Shown here piece after piece: positions 49,988 through 59,800 of a stretch of 64,000 bases of DNA. Where the stretch lies: the NCBI RefSeq assembly GCF_020880815.1, contig NZ_JAJITD010000014.1:120583-184582 (forward strand), read 5' to 3'. Position 1 is the stretch's first letter. Every line of letters starts with the position of its first letter. The position numbers and the translations under genes are program-made. The notes under the pieces are model-generated. The model saw nothing but the letters and a program-made list of their open reading frames with translations, did no database searches and was not told the origin of the DNA. This DNA is from Paraburkholderia sejongensis. GTDB lineage: Bacteria; Pseudomonadota; Gammaproteobacteria; Burkholderiales; Burkholderiaceae.

Positions 49988-51207
49988 TGCAAGCCCGTCC
50001 CCTCGAAGGTATTCGCGTCGTCGACTACAGCCATTTTCTGGCCGGTCCGTATGTGGGCCGCTGTCTCGCGGCGCTCGGCGCCGAAGTGATCAAGGTCGAG
50101 CGTCCCGGCAGCGGCGACGCCGGCCGTCAGCACGCAACGATTCTCGACGACCAGACCAGCGCGTACTTCCTGCAGTTGAACATGGGCAAGCGCGGCGTCA
50201 GCGTCAACATGAAAGATCCGCGCGGCAAGGCATTCATGCAGCGCCTGTGCGATTCGGCGGATGTGTTCATCGAGAACTACCGGCCCGGCGCGCTGGAGAA
50301 ACTCGGGCTCGGCTATGCGGAGCTGTCCAGGCGCAATCCGGGCCTCGTGTACTGCTCGATTTCCGCCTACGGTCATACCGGACCGGACGCGCATCGCGCG
50401 GGCTTCGGCCTGATCGCCGAGGCGAAGAGCGGGATCATGCAGATGATCGGCAATCCCGGCGAACCGCCGCCGCTGATGCGCATCTCGCTCGGCGACATGT
50501 ACACCGGCATCCATGCGGTCGCGGCGATCAACGCCGCGCTGCTCGGCCGGGTCAAGAGCGGGCGCGGCCAGCATATCGATATGGCGCTGTACGACACGCT
50601 GGTGTCGATGCACGAATACGCGGTGCAGTGCTACACGATGCAGGGCGTGCTGCCCGAGCAGACCGGCCACGACATGCCGACCTCGACGCTGTACGGGGTG
50701 TTTCGCGCGGCGGACGGCGATCTGGTGATCGCCGCGCAGGTCGACGATTCGTGGAAACGCTTTGCCGCGCTGGTCGAGCAACACGGCGGCCCGGCGGGCT
50801 TCGGCACCGACACCCGGTTCCACGATCTGAACGGGCGCAACGCCCATCGCGAAGAAATCCTCGCGGTGGTCAAGCCGTGGGTTGCCGGGCGCGCGGTCGC
50901 CGACGTGCTGGCGCTGCTCGATAGCGTCGACGTGCCGAGCGCGAAAGTGCAGCGCATCGACGAAGTGGTCAACGATCCGCAGATCGTCGCGCGCGGCATG
51001 GTGATCGAACAGGAGCATCCGCGGCTGGGGAAACTGCGCCTGCCGAATCTGCCGTTCCGCTTCTCCGATTGCGACACGTCGATTCGCGACGTCGGTCCGG
51101 ATCTCGGCCAGCACAACGAGGAAGTCGCGCGGTCGCTCGGCTTCAGTGCGGCCGAGATCGATGCGATGCAGGCCGAAGGTGTGCTGTTTTCGAAAGCGGG
51201 GCAGTGA
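49987..51207 (+). CDS. CaiB/BaiF (class III) CoA-transferase
   Basis: 406 residues. Class III hallmarks: LEGIRVVDYSHFLAGPYVGRCLAALGAEVIKVERPGSGD, NMGKRGVSVNMKDPRGK, the catalytic Asp in SLGDMYTGIHA, and GRGQHIDMALYD. Moves CoA from one acyl-CoA to a free carboxylic acid. Overlaps neighbours by one base on each side, so it is central to the operon. It most likely activates the imported acid before the MaoC-type step. Confidence 0.92.
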   Translation: MQARPLEGIRVVDYSHFLAGPYVGRCLAALGAEVIKVERPGSGDAGRQHATILDDQTSAYFLQLNMGKRGVSVNMKDPRGKAFMQRLCDSADVFIENYRPGALEKLGLGYAELSRRNPGLVYCSISAYGHTGPDAHRAGFGLIAEAKSGIMQMIGNPGEPPPLMRISLGDMYTGIHAVAAINAALLGRVKSGRGQHIDMALYDTLVSMHEYAVQCYTMQGVLPEQTGHDMPTSTLYGVFRAADGDLVIAAQVDDSWKRFAALVEQHGGPAGFGTDTRFHDLNGRNAHREEILAVVKPWVAGRAVADVLALLDSVDVPSAKVQRIDEVVNDPQIVARGMVIEQEHPRLGKLRLPNLPFRFSDCDTSIRDVGPDLGQHNEEVARSLGFSAAEIDAMQAEGVLFSKAGQ

Positions 51208-52040
51208 TGACAGATCGATACGCGGTGATCGGCAATCCGATCGGCCATACGAAATCCCCGCTGATTCATGGACTGTTTGCCGAAGCTACCGGGCAGGCGC
51301 TCGAATACACCGCGATCGAAGGCCCGCTCGAGCCGCGCGAAGGCTTCGCTCAAACGGTGAAGGCGTTCATCGCGGCAGGCGGTAAAGGCATGAACGTCAC
51401 CGCGCCGTTCAAACTCCACGCATTCGAACTCGCCGACGAACGGAGTGAGAGAGCGACGCTCGCCGGCGCAGTGAATGCAATGAAGTTCGAGAACGGCCGG
51501 ATCATTGCCGAGAACTTCGACGGCGTCGGCCTCGTGCGCGACATCGAAGCGAACCTGCAGCGGCCGATGGCGGGCAAGCGCGTGCTGATTCTCGGCGCGG
51601 GCGGCGCGGTGCGTGGCGCGCTACTGCCGTTCCTCGCGGCGGGTCCCGCGCAGCTGGTGATCGCGAACCGCGATGTCGCGAAGGCCGAGGCGCTGGTCGC
51701 CCAGGTGGGCGCTGGCCAGTCATTGCGCGCTTGCGGTTATCGCGAGCTCGAGGCGATGGGGTCATTCGATCTCGTCGTCAACGCGACTTCCGCGAGCCTG
51801 ACCGGGCAGTTGCCGCCGGTGCCGCCCGGCGTGTTCAGCCCCGCCGGCACCGCCTATGAACTCGCATACGGCAAGGGTCTCACGCCGTTCCTGCGGCTCG
51901 CGCGCAACGCGGGCATCCAGGGCGTCGCCGATGGCGTCGGCATGCTGGTCGAGCAGGCGGCCGAAGCGTTCGCATGGTGGCGCGGCGTGCGTCCCGACAC
52001 GCGCGCGGTGATCGACCGGCTCACCGTGCCGCTCGACTGA
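51207..52040 (+). CDS. aroE: shikimate dehydrogenase (catabolic paralogue likely)
   Basis: 277 residues. Substrate-binding start DRYAVIGNPIGHTKSPLIHGLFA, catalytic Lys/Asp pair in NVTAPFKLHA and AENFDGVGL, and the NADP-binding VLILGAGGAVRGALLPFL. Interconverts shikimate and 3-dehydroshikimate. Placement in a regulated catabolic operon with a type II dehydroquinase and near a ShiA-like importer suggests use in quinate/shikimate breakdown rather than aromatic biosynthesis (inference). Its ATG overlaps the stop of the CoA-transferase gene by one base. Confidence 0.9.
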   Translation: MTDRYAVIGNPIGHTKSPLIHGLFAEATGQALEYTAIEGPLEPREGFAQTVKAFIAAGGKGMNVTAPFKLHAFELADERSERATLAGAVNAMKFENGRIIAENFDGVGLVRDIEANLQRPMAGKRVLILGAGGAVRGALLPFLAAGPAQLVIANRDVAKAEALVAQVGAGQSLRACGYRELEAMGSFDLVVNATSASLTGQLPPVPPGVFSPAGTAYELAYGKGLTPFLRLARNAGIQGVADGVGMLVEQAAEAFAWWRGVRPDTRAVIDRLTVPLD

Positions 52041-52063
52041 TCAATCATTACCGTCTACCCACG

Positions 52064-52501
52064 ATGAAACAGTTTCTGATGCTGCACGGCATCAACCACA
52101 ACATGTTCGGCAAGCGCGATCCCGCTCAGTACGGGACCGCGACGCTCGACGATATCGACGCGCAACTTCACGCATTGGCGCAGGAGTTGGGCGTCGCCGT
52201 GCAGAGTTACCAGACCAATAGCGAAGCCGACATGTGTTTGCGCATTCATCAGGGGTTCATCGACCAGGTCGATGGCGTGCTGATCAATGCCGGCGCGTGG
52301 ACTCACTACAGCTACGGGATTCGCGATGCGCTCGCGATCCTGACCGTGCCGGTGGTCGAAATTCATATGTCGAATATTCACGCCCGCGAGGAATTCCGCC
52401 ACAAGTCGGTGTTCGCGGAAATCGTGAAGGGCCAGATTTGCGGGTTCGGTGTCGACAGTTATCTGCTCGGGCTGCGGGCGGCCGTTCGCGCGGCCGCGTG
52501 A
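52064..52501 (+). CDS. aroQ: type II 3-dehydroquinate dehydratase
   Basis: 145 residues from ATG 52064. The family pattern is present with changes: the start LMLHGINHNMFGKRDPAQYG corresponds to LNGPNLNLLGxREPxxYG, QTNSEADMCLRIHQ holds the usual QSNxEGxLI region, and VDGVLINAGAWTHYSYGIRDAL carries the catalytic His. The Asn in GAxTH is replaced (GAWTHYS) and several loop residues differ, so activity on the normal substrate is uncertain. Last gene of the LysR-controlled operon, 23 bp behind aroE. Confidence 0.85.
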   Translation: MKQFLMLHGINHNMFGKRDPAQYGTATLDDIDAQLHALAQELGVAVQSYQTNSEADMCLRIHQGFIDQVDGVLINAGAWTHYSYGIRDALAILTVPVVEIHMSNIHAREEFRHKSVFAEIVKGQICGFGVDSYLLGLRAAVRAAA

Positions 52502-52595
52502 TCGAACGGATGCGATACCGCCAGCGCCGCGCGCTATTCGTCACGATCCGGCATAGCCGGCAGCCGGGAGAAGGCATCTGAAATATCTGACCCGC

Positions 52596-53486
52596 GTGGT
52601 GGGCGACGGCGTTGCAGCGGGCGTCGTCGTCATGTTGATGACGACCGCGATCTTCGCGGGTAGCGACGCGATGGCCAAACTCATCGGCACGACGATGCCG
52701 CTGCTGGCCATGCTGTGGTTCCGATATCTGTTCCAGGCACTGACATTGGGTGCCCTGCTGGTGAAGCGCGCGGTGTGGCCGCTGCGTTTCGCCGGACCGA
52801 TGCGCTTGCAGATCCTGCGCGCGATGCTGCTATTGGCGAATTCGGCCTGCACCTTTGCCGGCTTGCGACATCTGCCGCTTCCCGTCACGACCGCTCTGGC
52901 GATGATGGCGCCGTTATTCACGACCCTGCTTGCCGCGACGCTGCTCGGCGAGCAGGTCCGGCTCGCGCAATGGGTGGCGGTCGCCGCCGGTTTTGCCGGC
53001 ATGCTGCTGATCGTGCGGCCGGGCAGCGATGGTTTTTCGTGGGCGGTCTGTTTTCCGATCGGCTCGGCAATCTCGTTTGCCTGTCTTCAAGTGGTGTCGA
53101 GCCGGCTGTCGAAGGGCGGCGATGCATTCGCGACGAATTTCCTGACCGCACTGCTGGCGACGCTGGCATTGACGTGCCTCGCGCTCGCCGATCAGGCCGC
53201 GCTCCTCGCGCAGGTTCGGCTCACTCCGTGGTCGAGCTGGGCACTCCTGCTGCTGATGGCCACGCTCGCCACGTCGGGGCAGATCACGTTGCTGGAAGCG
53301 CTGCGGCGCGCACCGCTGTCGGTCCTGACGCCGTTCACTTACACGCAACTCGTATTCGCGGCGCTGCTCGGCTGGCTGATTTTCGGCCGCGTGCCCGACT
53401 CGGCGACCGCGCTGGGGATCGGCGTGATCGCGGCGAGCGGGATGGCGACCATTGTCGCGCGCCGCGCGCCGAAGATCGCGCGATAG
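52596..53486 (+). CDS. DMT-superfamily (EamA) transporter
   Basis: 296 residues with ten predicted helices in two EamA halves (LLAMLWFRYLFQALTLGALL in the first, ALRRAPLSVLTPFTYTQLVFAALLGWLIFG in the second). These carriers usually export amino acids or metabolites. The GTG at 52596 lacks a ribosome-binding site; six codons upstream a CTG at 52578 follows GGAGAAGG closely and would give the more natural N terminus with KYLTRVVGDG. Follows aroQ by under 100 bp and could be part of the same unit. Confidence 0.88.
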   Translation: MVGDGVAAGVVVMLMTTAIFAGSDAMAKLIGTTMPLLAMLWFRYLFQALTLGALLVKRAVWPLRFAGPMRLQILRAMLLLANSACTFAGLRHLPLPVTTALAMMAPLFTTLLAATLLGEQVRLAQWVAVAAGFAGMLLIVRPGSDGFSWAVCFPIGSAISFACLQVVSSRLSKGGDAFATNFLTALLATLALTCLALADQAALLAQVRLTPWSSWALLLLMATLATSGQITLLEALRRAPLSVLTPFTYTQLVFAALLGWLIFGRVPDSATALGIGVIAASGMATIVARRAPKIAR

Positions 53487-53542
53487 CCGCTCGGACATCG
53501 CGCCACGCGCGGCGCAGCAGCGCCGCGCCGGCGCGCAGCCCG

Positions 53543-54988
53543 TCAGCGCGGCTGGACCGCCGTACCGGCGAGATCGGCGTTGCTCAACGACTGCTCGCGC
53601 AACTGTTCATAGTGCTCTTTCGACAGCGGCACCGCGCTCCGGTTGCCGAGTTCCGCGAGCGGCACGCGAAACGTCTCTCTTGCGCTCCATGCCGAGAGCG
53701 CGGACACGATAGTCGCGCCGAAGGTGAGCGAGCCGATCAGCAGCGGAACATTGTGCGAACCGGGGGGCGCCACCGCCGCGAACAGAGCGGGAAGCAGCGC
53801 GGTGAGCGTCGTGCCGAGATTCTGCGCGATCGCCATGGCCGAAACGCGGAAGCGGGTCGGGAAAAGCTCCGGATAGTAGCTCGGGAAGATCGCGTTATAG
53901 CCCTGATAGACGACACCCCACATCAGGATCGACATCACGAACGCGAACGGCAGGTTGTGGATGCTGATCGCGTACAGATACGCGAACGACAGCAGTCCGG
54001 ACGACAGCGCGCCAAACATGATCGGAATCCTGCGCCCAATCCGGTCGGACAGATTGCCGACGAACGGAATCACGATCACCGCGACGATATTGCCGACCAC
54101 CGGAATCCACAGATACACGCTCGGGTGAAAGCCGATCCCGTACGACGGCTGAACCGCATAGGCGGCGCCGAAGATCGTCGCGACCACCGGAATCACGTTC
54201 ATGAACGCCATGAAGAACACGCGAGTCATGTCCGGCCAGCTGTATTTGAACGCTTCGAGAATCGGCGCGCGTGCGACCTTGCCGCTTGCGTCTTCCTTCG
54301 CGAAGGCGGCCGTTTCATCGACCTCGCGACGAATGATGTAACCGGCCAGCAGCACGAATGCGCTCAACAGAAACGGGATACGCCAACCCCACGACAGCAG
54401 CGCGTCTTGCGGCATGTAGTACGCGAGCGGCAGGAACACCGCGGCGGCGAGAATCTGGCCGGCCTGCACGCCTTGCAGCGTGAAACTCGCGAAGTAGCCG
54501 CGGCGACCGAACGGTGCCTGTTCCATGATCATCGAGCTGGCACCGGAAATTTCGCCGGCGACCGCGAAGCCCTGTACCAGTCGCAGCAAGACGAGCAGCG
54601 CGGGCGCGAGCAGGCCGATCGATTGATAGGTCGGCAGCAGACCCACGGCCATCGTCGAAAAGCCCATCAGGAACATACAGATCAGCAGCACCGTCTTGCG
54701 GCCATGCGTGTCGCCCCAGTGACCGAGCACGAATGCGCCGATCGGGCGGGCGACGTAGCCGACGCCATAGGTCGCGAGTGAAGCGACGATCGCGATCGTC
54801 GGATTGCCCTTCGGGAAAAAGATCTGCGGAAAGATCAGCGCGGCGGCCTGTGCGTAGATGAAAAAGTCGTAGTACTCGAGTGCCGAACCGATCCAGCCGC
54901 TGGCCGTCGCGCGTCTCGCCTGTTTGCGGGCGCGGGCATCGGCGAGATCGCCCCTGCTGCTCGCGTGGGAAGGCCGTGTTGTCTGCAT
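53543..54988 (-). CDS. MFS metabolite:H+ symporter (ShiA/ProP-like)
   Basis: 481 residues with twelve helices. MHS-family landmarks: GSALEYYDFFIYAQAAALIF in helix 1, YVARPIGAFVLGHWGDTHGRKTVL in the helix 2-3 loop, and RLVQGFAVAGEISGASSMIMEQAP in helix 4-5. ShiA imports shikimate and relatives import quinate, alpha-ketoglutarate or aromatic acids. AGGAGA precedes ATG 54988. It is divergent from the intradiol dioxygenase gene, with palindromic sites between, so substrate and ring cleavage are probably linked. Confidence 0.9.
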   Translation of the reverse strand: MQTTRPSHASSRGDLADARARKQARRATASGWIGSALEYYDFFIYAQAAALIFPQIFFPKGNPTIAIVASLATYGVGYVARPIGAFVLGHWGDTHGRKTVLLICMFLMGFSTMAVGLLPTYQSIGLLAPALLVLLRLVQGFAVAGEISGASSMIMEQAPFGRRGYFASFTLQGVQAGQILAAAVFLPLAYYMPQDALLSWGWRIPFLLSAFVLLAGYIIRREVDETAAFAKEDASGKVARAPILEAFKYSWPDMTRVFFMAFMNVIPVVATIFGAAYAVQPSYGIGFHPSVYLWIPVVGNIVAVIVIPFVGNLSDRIGRRIPIMFGALSSGLLSFAYLYAISIHNLPFAFVMSILMWGVVYQGYNAIFPSYYPELFPTRFRVSAMAIAQNLGTTLTALLPALFAAVAPPGSHNVPLLIGSLTFGATIVSALSAWSARETFRVPLAELGNRSAVPLSKEHYEQLREQSLSNADLAGTAVQPR

Positions 54989-55371
54989 GAATGTCTCCTG
55001 ATTCTAAGTATGTCGGCGCAGCTTCGAAGGCTGCATCGCGCGACGCTTGTCGATTGAAAGCCATCCCGGGCATGGCGCCGTTCGTGAGCTCGCAATCACG
55101 GTGCAAGATACGAGTGCTGGTTCCCGGCCGCAATGCAATGAAACGAATAGCGATATTGCATAAGGCAATACTCGTGACACCTCGCGCAAACTCGCATCGC
55201 TCAAATCGGTCTGGTTTCGAGTCATACCGATTCGGTATAGGCTTGACCGAAATCGGTATTGGACGGTCTTTGCCGGCGGCGCGCACTATCCGGTCCAAAC
55301 GGACCGCGGCAGCGGCTACCGCTTGTGAATAGCGGGCGCGGCGCCGGGCATCAACGAGAGGGGACACACAG
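54989..55371. other. divergent promoter region between the ShiA-like and dioxygenase genes
   Basis: 383 bp without a gene. The middle (55200-55260) contains a perfect palindrome (55224-55238), a second near-copy (55246-55259) and an isolated ATCGGT half-site (55205-55210). It also includes a TTGACC -35-like hexamer (55243-55248). Confidence 0.5.
55224..55238. promoter_or_regulatory. operator ATACCGA-T-TCGGTAT
   Basis: Perfect 15-bp palindrome with 7-bp arms, 22 bp from a near-copy ACCGA-AA-TCGGTAT at 55246-55259. Placed between divergent transporter and dioxygenase genes. The matching regulator is not encoded in the window. Confidence 0.55.
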
Positions 55372-56316
55372 ATGATCATCGGAAGTCAGCAGGACGTGAC
55401 GCGCGCGGTACTGGCGGAAATCGAGCGGGCGCCCAACCCGCGATTTCGCGAGATCATGTCCGCGGCGGTGCGGCATCTTCACGATTTCGCGCGCGACGCG
55501 AAACTGACCGAGGGCGAGTTTCACCAGGTGTGCGGATATATCGCTAAGCTGGGTCAGCTGTCGAATGCATCGCATAACGAAGTGGTGCTCGCGAGCGGTT
55601 CGGTCGGTCTGTCGTCGCTGGTTTGCTTATTGAACAACGGCGACGCCGGCCAGACTGAAACGACCGCGAACCTGATGGGACCGTTCTGGCGGATGGATTC
55701 ACCGGTTACACCCAATGGCGGCTCGATCGTGCGCTGCGAATCGCCGGGCGTGCCGATTTTCGTGAATGCGTGGGTGCGCGATACAGCGGGGCAACCGGTC
55801 GCCGGCGCGCAAGTGGATGTATGGCACACGTCGGCCGAGGGCTTCTACGAGAATCAGGACCCGGGCCAGGCCGAGATGAATTTTCGCGGCAAATTCACCA
55901 CCGACGCCGACGGCCATATCTCTTTTCGCAGCATCAAGCCCGCCGGCTATCCGATTCCGCTATCGGGGCCGGTCGGCGACTTGCTGCGCGCTCAGGGGCG
56001 CCACAACATGCGCCCGGCGCATATCCATTTCATGATCTACAAGCCGGGCTTCAAGACGCAGTTCTCGCAAGTGTATTCGAGCGACGATCCGAATCTCGAG
56101 ACCGACGTGCAGTTCGGCGTGACGAAAGCGCTGATCGGCAACTATGTGCTGCACGAGAACGAAGCGGCGCCCGACGCCGATGTCAAAGGCGCGTGGTATT
56201 CACTCGATCATCAGTTCCGGATCGAAGCGGGCGAGGCAAAGCTGCCGAAGCCGCCGATCACCGGCAAGGCGGAAGGGCCGCGGCCGGTGTGGACGGTGTT
56301 GCAGCGGGTGGAGTGA
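55372..56316 (+). CDS. intradiol ring-cleavage dioxygenase (catechol/hydroxyquinol 1,2-dioxygenase family)
   Basis: 314 residues. N-terminal helical dimerisation region (1-100), then the beta-sandwich with the four iron(III) ligands visible: Y159 in EGFYENQ, Y193 in AGYPIP, and H217/H219 in RPAHIHF. Cleaves a catechol-type ring between the hydroxyls to a muconate. Length and N terminus fit the catechol or hydroxyquinol group better than protocatechuate 3,4-dioxygenase. Stands alone on plus, divergent from the ShiA-like importer. Confidence 0.9.
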   Translation: MIIGSQQDVTRAVLAEIERAPNPRFREIMSAAVRHLHDFARDAKLTEGEFHQVCGYIAKLGQLSNASHNEVVLASGSVGLSSLVCLLNNGDAGQTETTANLMGPFWRMDSPVTPNGGSIVRCESPGVPIFVNAWVRDTAGQPVAGAQVDVWHTSAEGFYENQDPGQAEMNFRGKFTTDADGHISFRSIKPAGYPIPLSGPVGDLLRAQGRHNMRPAHIHFMIYKPGFKTQFSQVYSSDDPNLETDVQFGVTKALIGNYVLHENEAAPDADVKGAWYSLDHQFRIEAGEAKLPKPPITGKAEGPRPVWTVLQRVE

Positions 56317-56342
56317 AGCGGGGGCGGCAGGTTTGGAGGCTG

Positions 56343-56372
56343 GCGACGGGTTTTGCGGTTAAAACCCGTCGC
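56343..56372 (+). terminator. 12-bp hairpin behind the dioxygenase gene
   Basis: GCGACGGGTTTT / AAAACCCGTCGC, a perfect 12-bp stem with a 6-nt loop, 26 bp after the stop. No T-run follows directly, but a second hairpin CGATTG/CAATCG with seven T's ends at about 56458. Confidence 0.6.
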
Positions 56373-56418
56373 GACGACAGTTGGCTTGACGGGTTATCTG
56401 GTTGGGGAGTGGGCGCGT

Positions 56419-56458
56419 CGATTGAAACAGGTCACTCATCGAAACAATCGATTTTTTT
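56419..56458 (+). terminator. second, T-tailed terminator candidate
   Basis: Stem CGATTG (56419-56424) / CAATCG (56445-56450) with a 20-nt loop, followed by ATTTTTTT. Backs up the stronger hairpin upstream. Confidence 0.4.
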
Positions 56459-56809
56459 GGGCTTTTCGTCGTTTAAAACCTTGATTTAAATCGTTTATTG
56501 GTTAAATGATTATTCTCCGGTCTGTCTGGTGAGAAGGTGTGAGGTTGATCTAATCCAGATTAGATCTGACGCGAAGTGAGACTGGGTTATGAATTGACGC
56601 AAGCGCATGGTGTGCCGGGCTGGCGCAGCTTTGTGCCGAGATTGTCCCATCATAAAAATAATTATTAAATCTATGCGTATGGAATTCACAGTTCCTCTGC
56701 CTTGTATAAAATTCGGTGAATTATTGTCAATTCCCGCGCATCGATATTTCTCCTGGCGACATGTCATGCTATTTTCCGCCTCACGATGATTCGGTGGGTG
56801 TGAAAGGCA
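56459..56809. other. AT-rich upstream region of the FHA-like gene
   Basis: 351 bp, far more AT-rich than the rest of the window (runs of TTTAAA, AATAATTATTAAAT). No gene. AT-rich DNA of this sort ahead of a large surface-protein gene is typical of H-NS-type silencing targets and acquired islands. Confidence 0.45.
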
Positions 56810-59800
56810 GTGTGGAACCGCAATCAAAAAAATAACCACGATAACGAATTAGAAACGGGTATGGGGTTCAAGTCGCACCTTCTCGCAGCACGCCTCTTGC
56901 AACGCGACCTCGCGCGCTTCGGTGCATGGACTGAGCGACGCTTCGCGGCGCCATCCTGCGATGACGGTGCGCGTCGGCCTCAGTGGATGCGTGCAACGGC
57001 GTGGATCATGGTGGTCGTGATGTATTTCACGCCGGCCCTGCTGTTGGCCGAGGCGACCGTACAGGCCGCACCGATCGTCGATCCCCGCGCGCCGATCTCA
57101 TTTCGGCCGACCATCACGCAGACCAGCACCGGCGTGGCAGCGGTCAATATCGCCGCGCCTAACGCGAACGGCTTGAGCGCGAACCAGTACAGTTCGTTCA
57201 ACGTCGACAGTTCAGGCCTCGTGCTCAATAACAGCCCGATGCCGGGTACGCCGCTACTTGGCGGCACGCTCGGCGGGAATCCAAATCTGAACGGGCGCGC
57301 GGCCACGACGATCCTGAATCAGGTTACCTCGACTGCGTCGTCGATCCTCGCAGGTCCGCTCGAGGTGTTCGGGTCGCCCGCCTCGATCATCATCAGCAAC
57401 CCCAACGGTCTGTCGGTCAACGGACTTTCTCTGACGAACGCTCCGGGGCTCGTGTTGACCACGGGGGTGCCGCAGTTCATCACTGGCGCGGGCGGCGGCG
57501 CCACCAGCTTCGCGAATGCGGGCGCGGTGGCGTATAGCGTTTCTTCTGGCAACGTGACGATCAAAGGCCCCGCAGGCGTGAACGGTCCCGGCACTGGTGT
57601 CGAAGGGACGGTGGGCAATATCGACCTGATTGGTCAGTCGGTGACGCTGAACGCGCCGCTGCATGCGAACCAGACTGTCAACGTAATCACGGGCAACCAG
57701 ACAGTGATTCCCGGCACGACGGGCAACTCAGGCACGAGCTACGCCACCTCGAATATCGCCGCGGGTCCGGCCAGTGCGATCGCGGTCGATGCCAGTCGAT
57801 ATGGTTCGGTTACCGCCGGGCAGATCTATATCGTCTCGACTGCGGCAGGCGAAGGGGTGAACATGCAGGGGCCGCTGGCGGCGACCGCCGGCAACCTGAG
57901 CGTGAATGCGAACGGCGACATCACGGTCGGGCAGACGTTTGCGAACCAGAACGTGAGCCTCACGAGCGCCGGCAAGGTCACGATTGGCGATACAGGTCTC
58001 GCGAACCAGAACTACACCGTCAATGCCGCGGGCGACATCAACGCGACCGGCAGTGTCTCGGCGGGGCGGGATGTCGTGCTCACCGCCGGAAACAACCTGA
58101 ATGCGGCGTCGGTGGGCGCGAACGGGCAGGCCAGCCTTGTAGCAGGCAATTCGATGGCGCTGGGCTCGCTCTCCGCAAACGCGATCAGCCTGCAGACGGG
58201 AACCGGCGACCTGACCGTCAATTCGGCGCTGACCGCTCCCGACACAATTGCGGCGACCGCCGGACGTGATCTGACGATCAACGGGGCAGTTCAGGGCGGC
58301 AGCACGGTGGCCCTGTCTGGCGCGCGTCACGCGACGGTCAACGGCTCGGTCGCGGCGGTCCGTGACACGGCGATCACGGCCCAGACCGGTTCCGTATCCG
58401 TTTCAGGCAACGTGCAGAGCAACGGAGCAATCGCGACGACGGCCGCGCGAGACATCGCGCTCGGCGGTACGGTGCAGGCCCAGGGACCGGTTACGGTTAC
58501 CGCGGCGAATGGTTCGATCACCGGGCAGGGCCAGGTCGCTTCGGCGAACGGGGCCGTGTCGCTTGCAGCAGGCCAGAATGTTCGGATGGGCGGCAGTGTG
58601 CAGGCGGGCACGAACCTGAGCGTGCGCGCAGGCGCCGATGCCACGCTGGACGGTACGCTGACGGCACCGGGCTCGGTCAGCGTGACGACCGGACGCGACG
58701 CCACGCTCGCCGGTGCGGTGACCGCGGGCGCGACGCTCGCGGTCGATGCAGCACGCAATGCTTCGATCGATGGTGCGGCGGCGTCGCTGGGCAACATGAC
58801 GTTGTCGGCGTCGGCAGGCACCCTTGCCACGACCGGCGATGTCGTCAGCGTCGGCACGCTCGACGCGAGCGGTCAACAGGGCGTGAACCTCGGCGGCACC
58901 GTGTACAGCCGGGGCAACGCGTCGATCGGTTCGGGCGCGGGCGCCGTGGCGGTGGAGGGGACTCTGTCGAGTCCCGGCGCGATCACGGTGAACGCGGCGC
59001 AAGACGCAACGGTTGCCGGCGCGCTCCATAGTGGCGGCGACACGACCGTCAACGCCGGCGGTAACGTCGCCCTGAACGGTGGGCTCGAAGCTGACGGAAA
59101 TGGCAATGCTGCGGTGAATGCCGGCGGCAATCTCACCGGCAACGGTGCAATCAATGTCGCGAACAACACCACGCTGACTGCTGGCAGCAGCATCGCACTG
59201 ACGGGCGCGCTCCAGACAGGCAACGACTTGGGCGTCGCCGCGGCCCGGGACCTGACAACGGGCGCTGTGACCGCGGTTGGCAACGCGAACGTGACTGCCA
59301 CGAATGGCAGCGCTACGCTCGGCGGAGACGTAGTGACAGGCGGCAACCTGAGCGTGAGCGCCGGCACGGATGTGAATGCGCAGACCAACGTCACGGCGCT
59401 AGGTGATCTGAACCTGAATGCGCGGAGCGGAAATCTCACGGCCAGTGGCGCAGTGTCGACAGCCGGCAACGCGACACTGAACGCCGGGCAGGCTTTGACG
59501 CTCGACAGCCAGACCAGCGCGTCGGGCAATGCGACGCTCACCGGCGCGAACATCAGCACGCACGATGTCGGAGTGGGCGGCAACCTGACGGCGACCGCGG
59601 CGCAGAACCTCGACACCTCGGCGGGTACGCTCAGCGCGAACGGTACAGCGACGCTCGCGGGGGCGACGGTGACGACCGGCAATCTGCTGATCGGCGGCAC
59701 TTACAGCGCGACGGGCTCACAAAGCCTTACCACGATCGGCACGGGCGCGTACCTCGGCGACGCGACGCTCGCGGGTGGCATGGTGACGACCGCCGGCACA

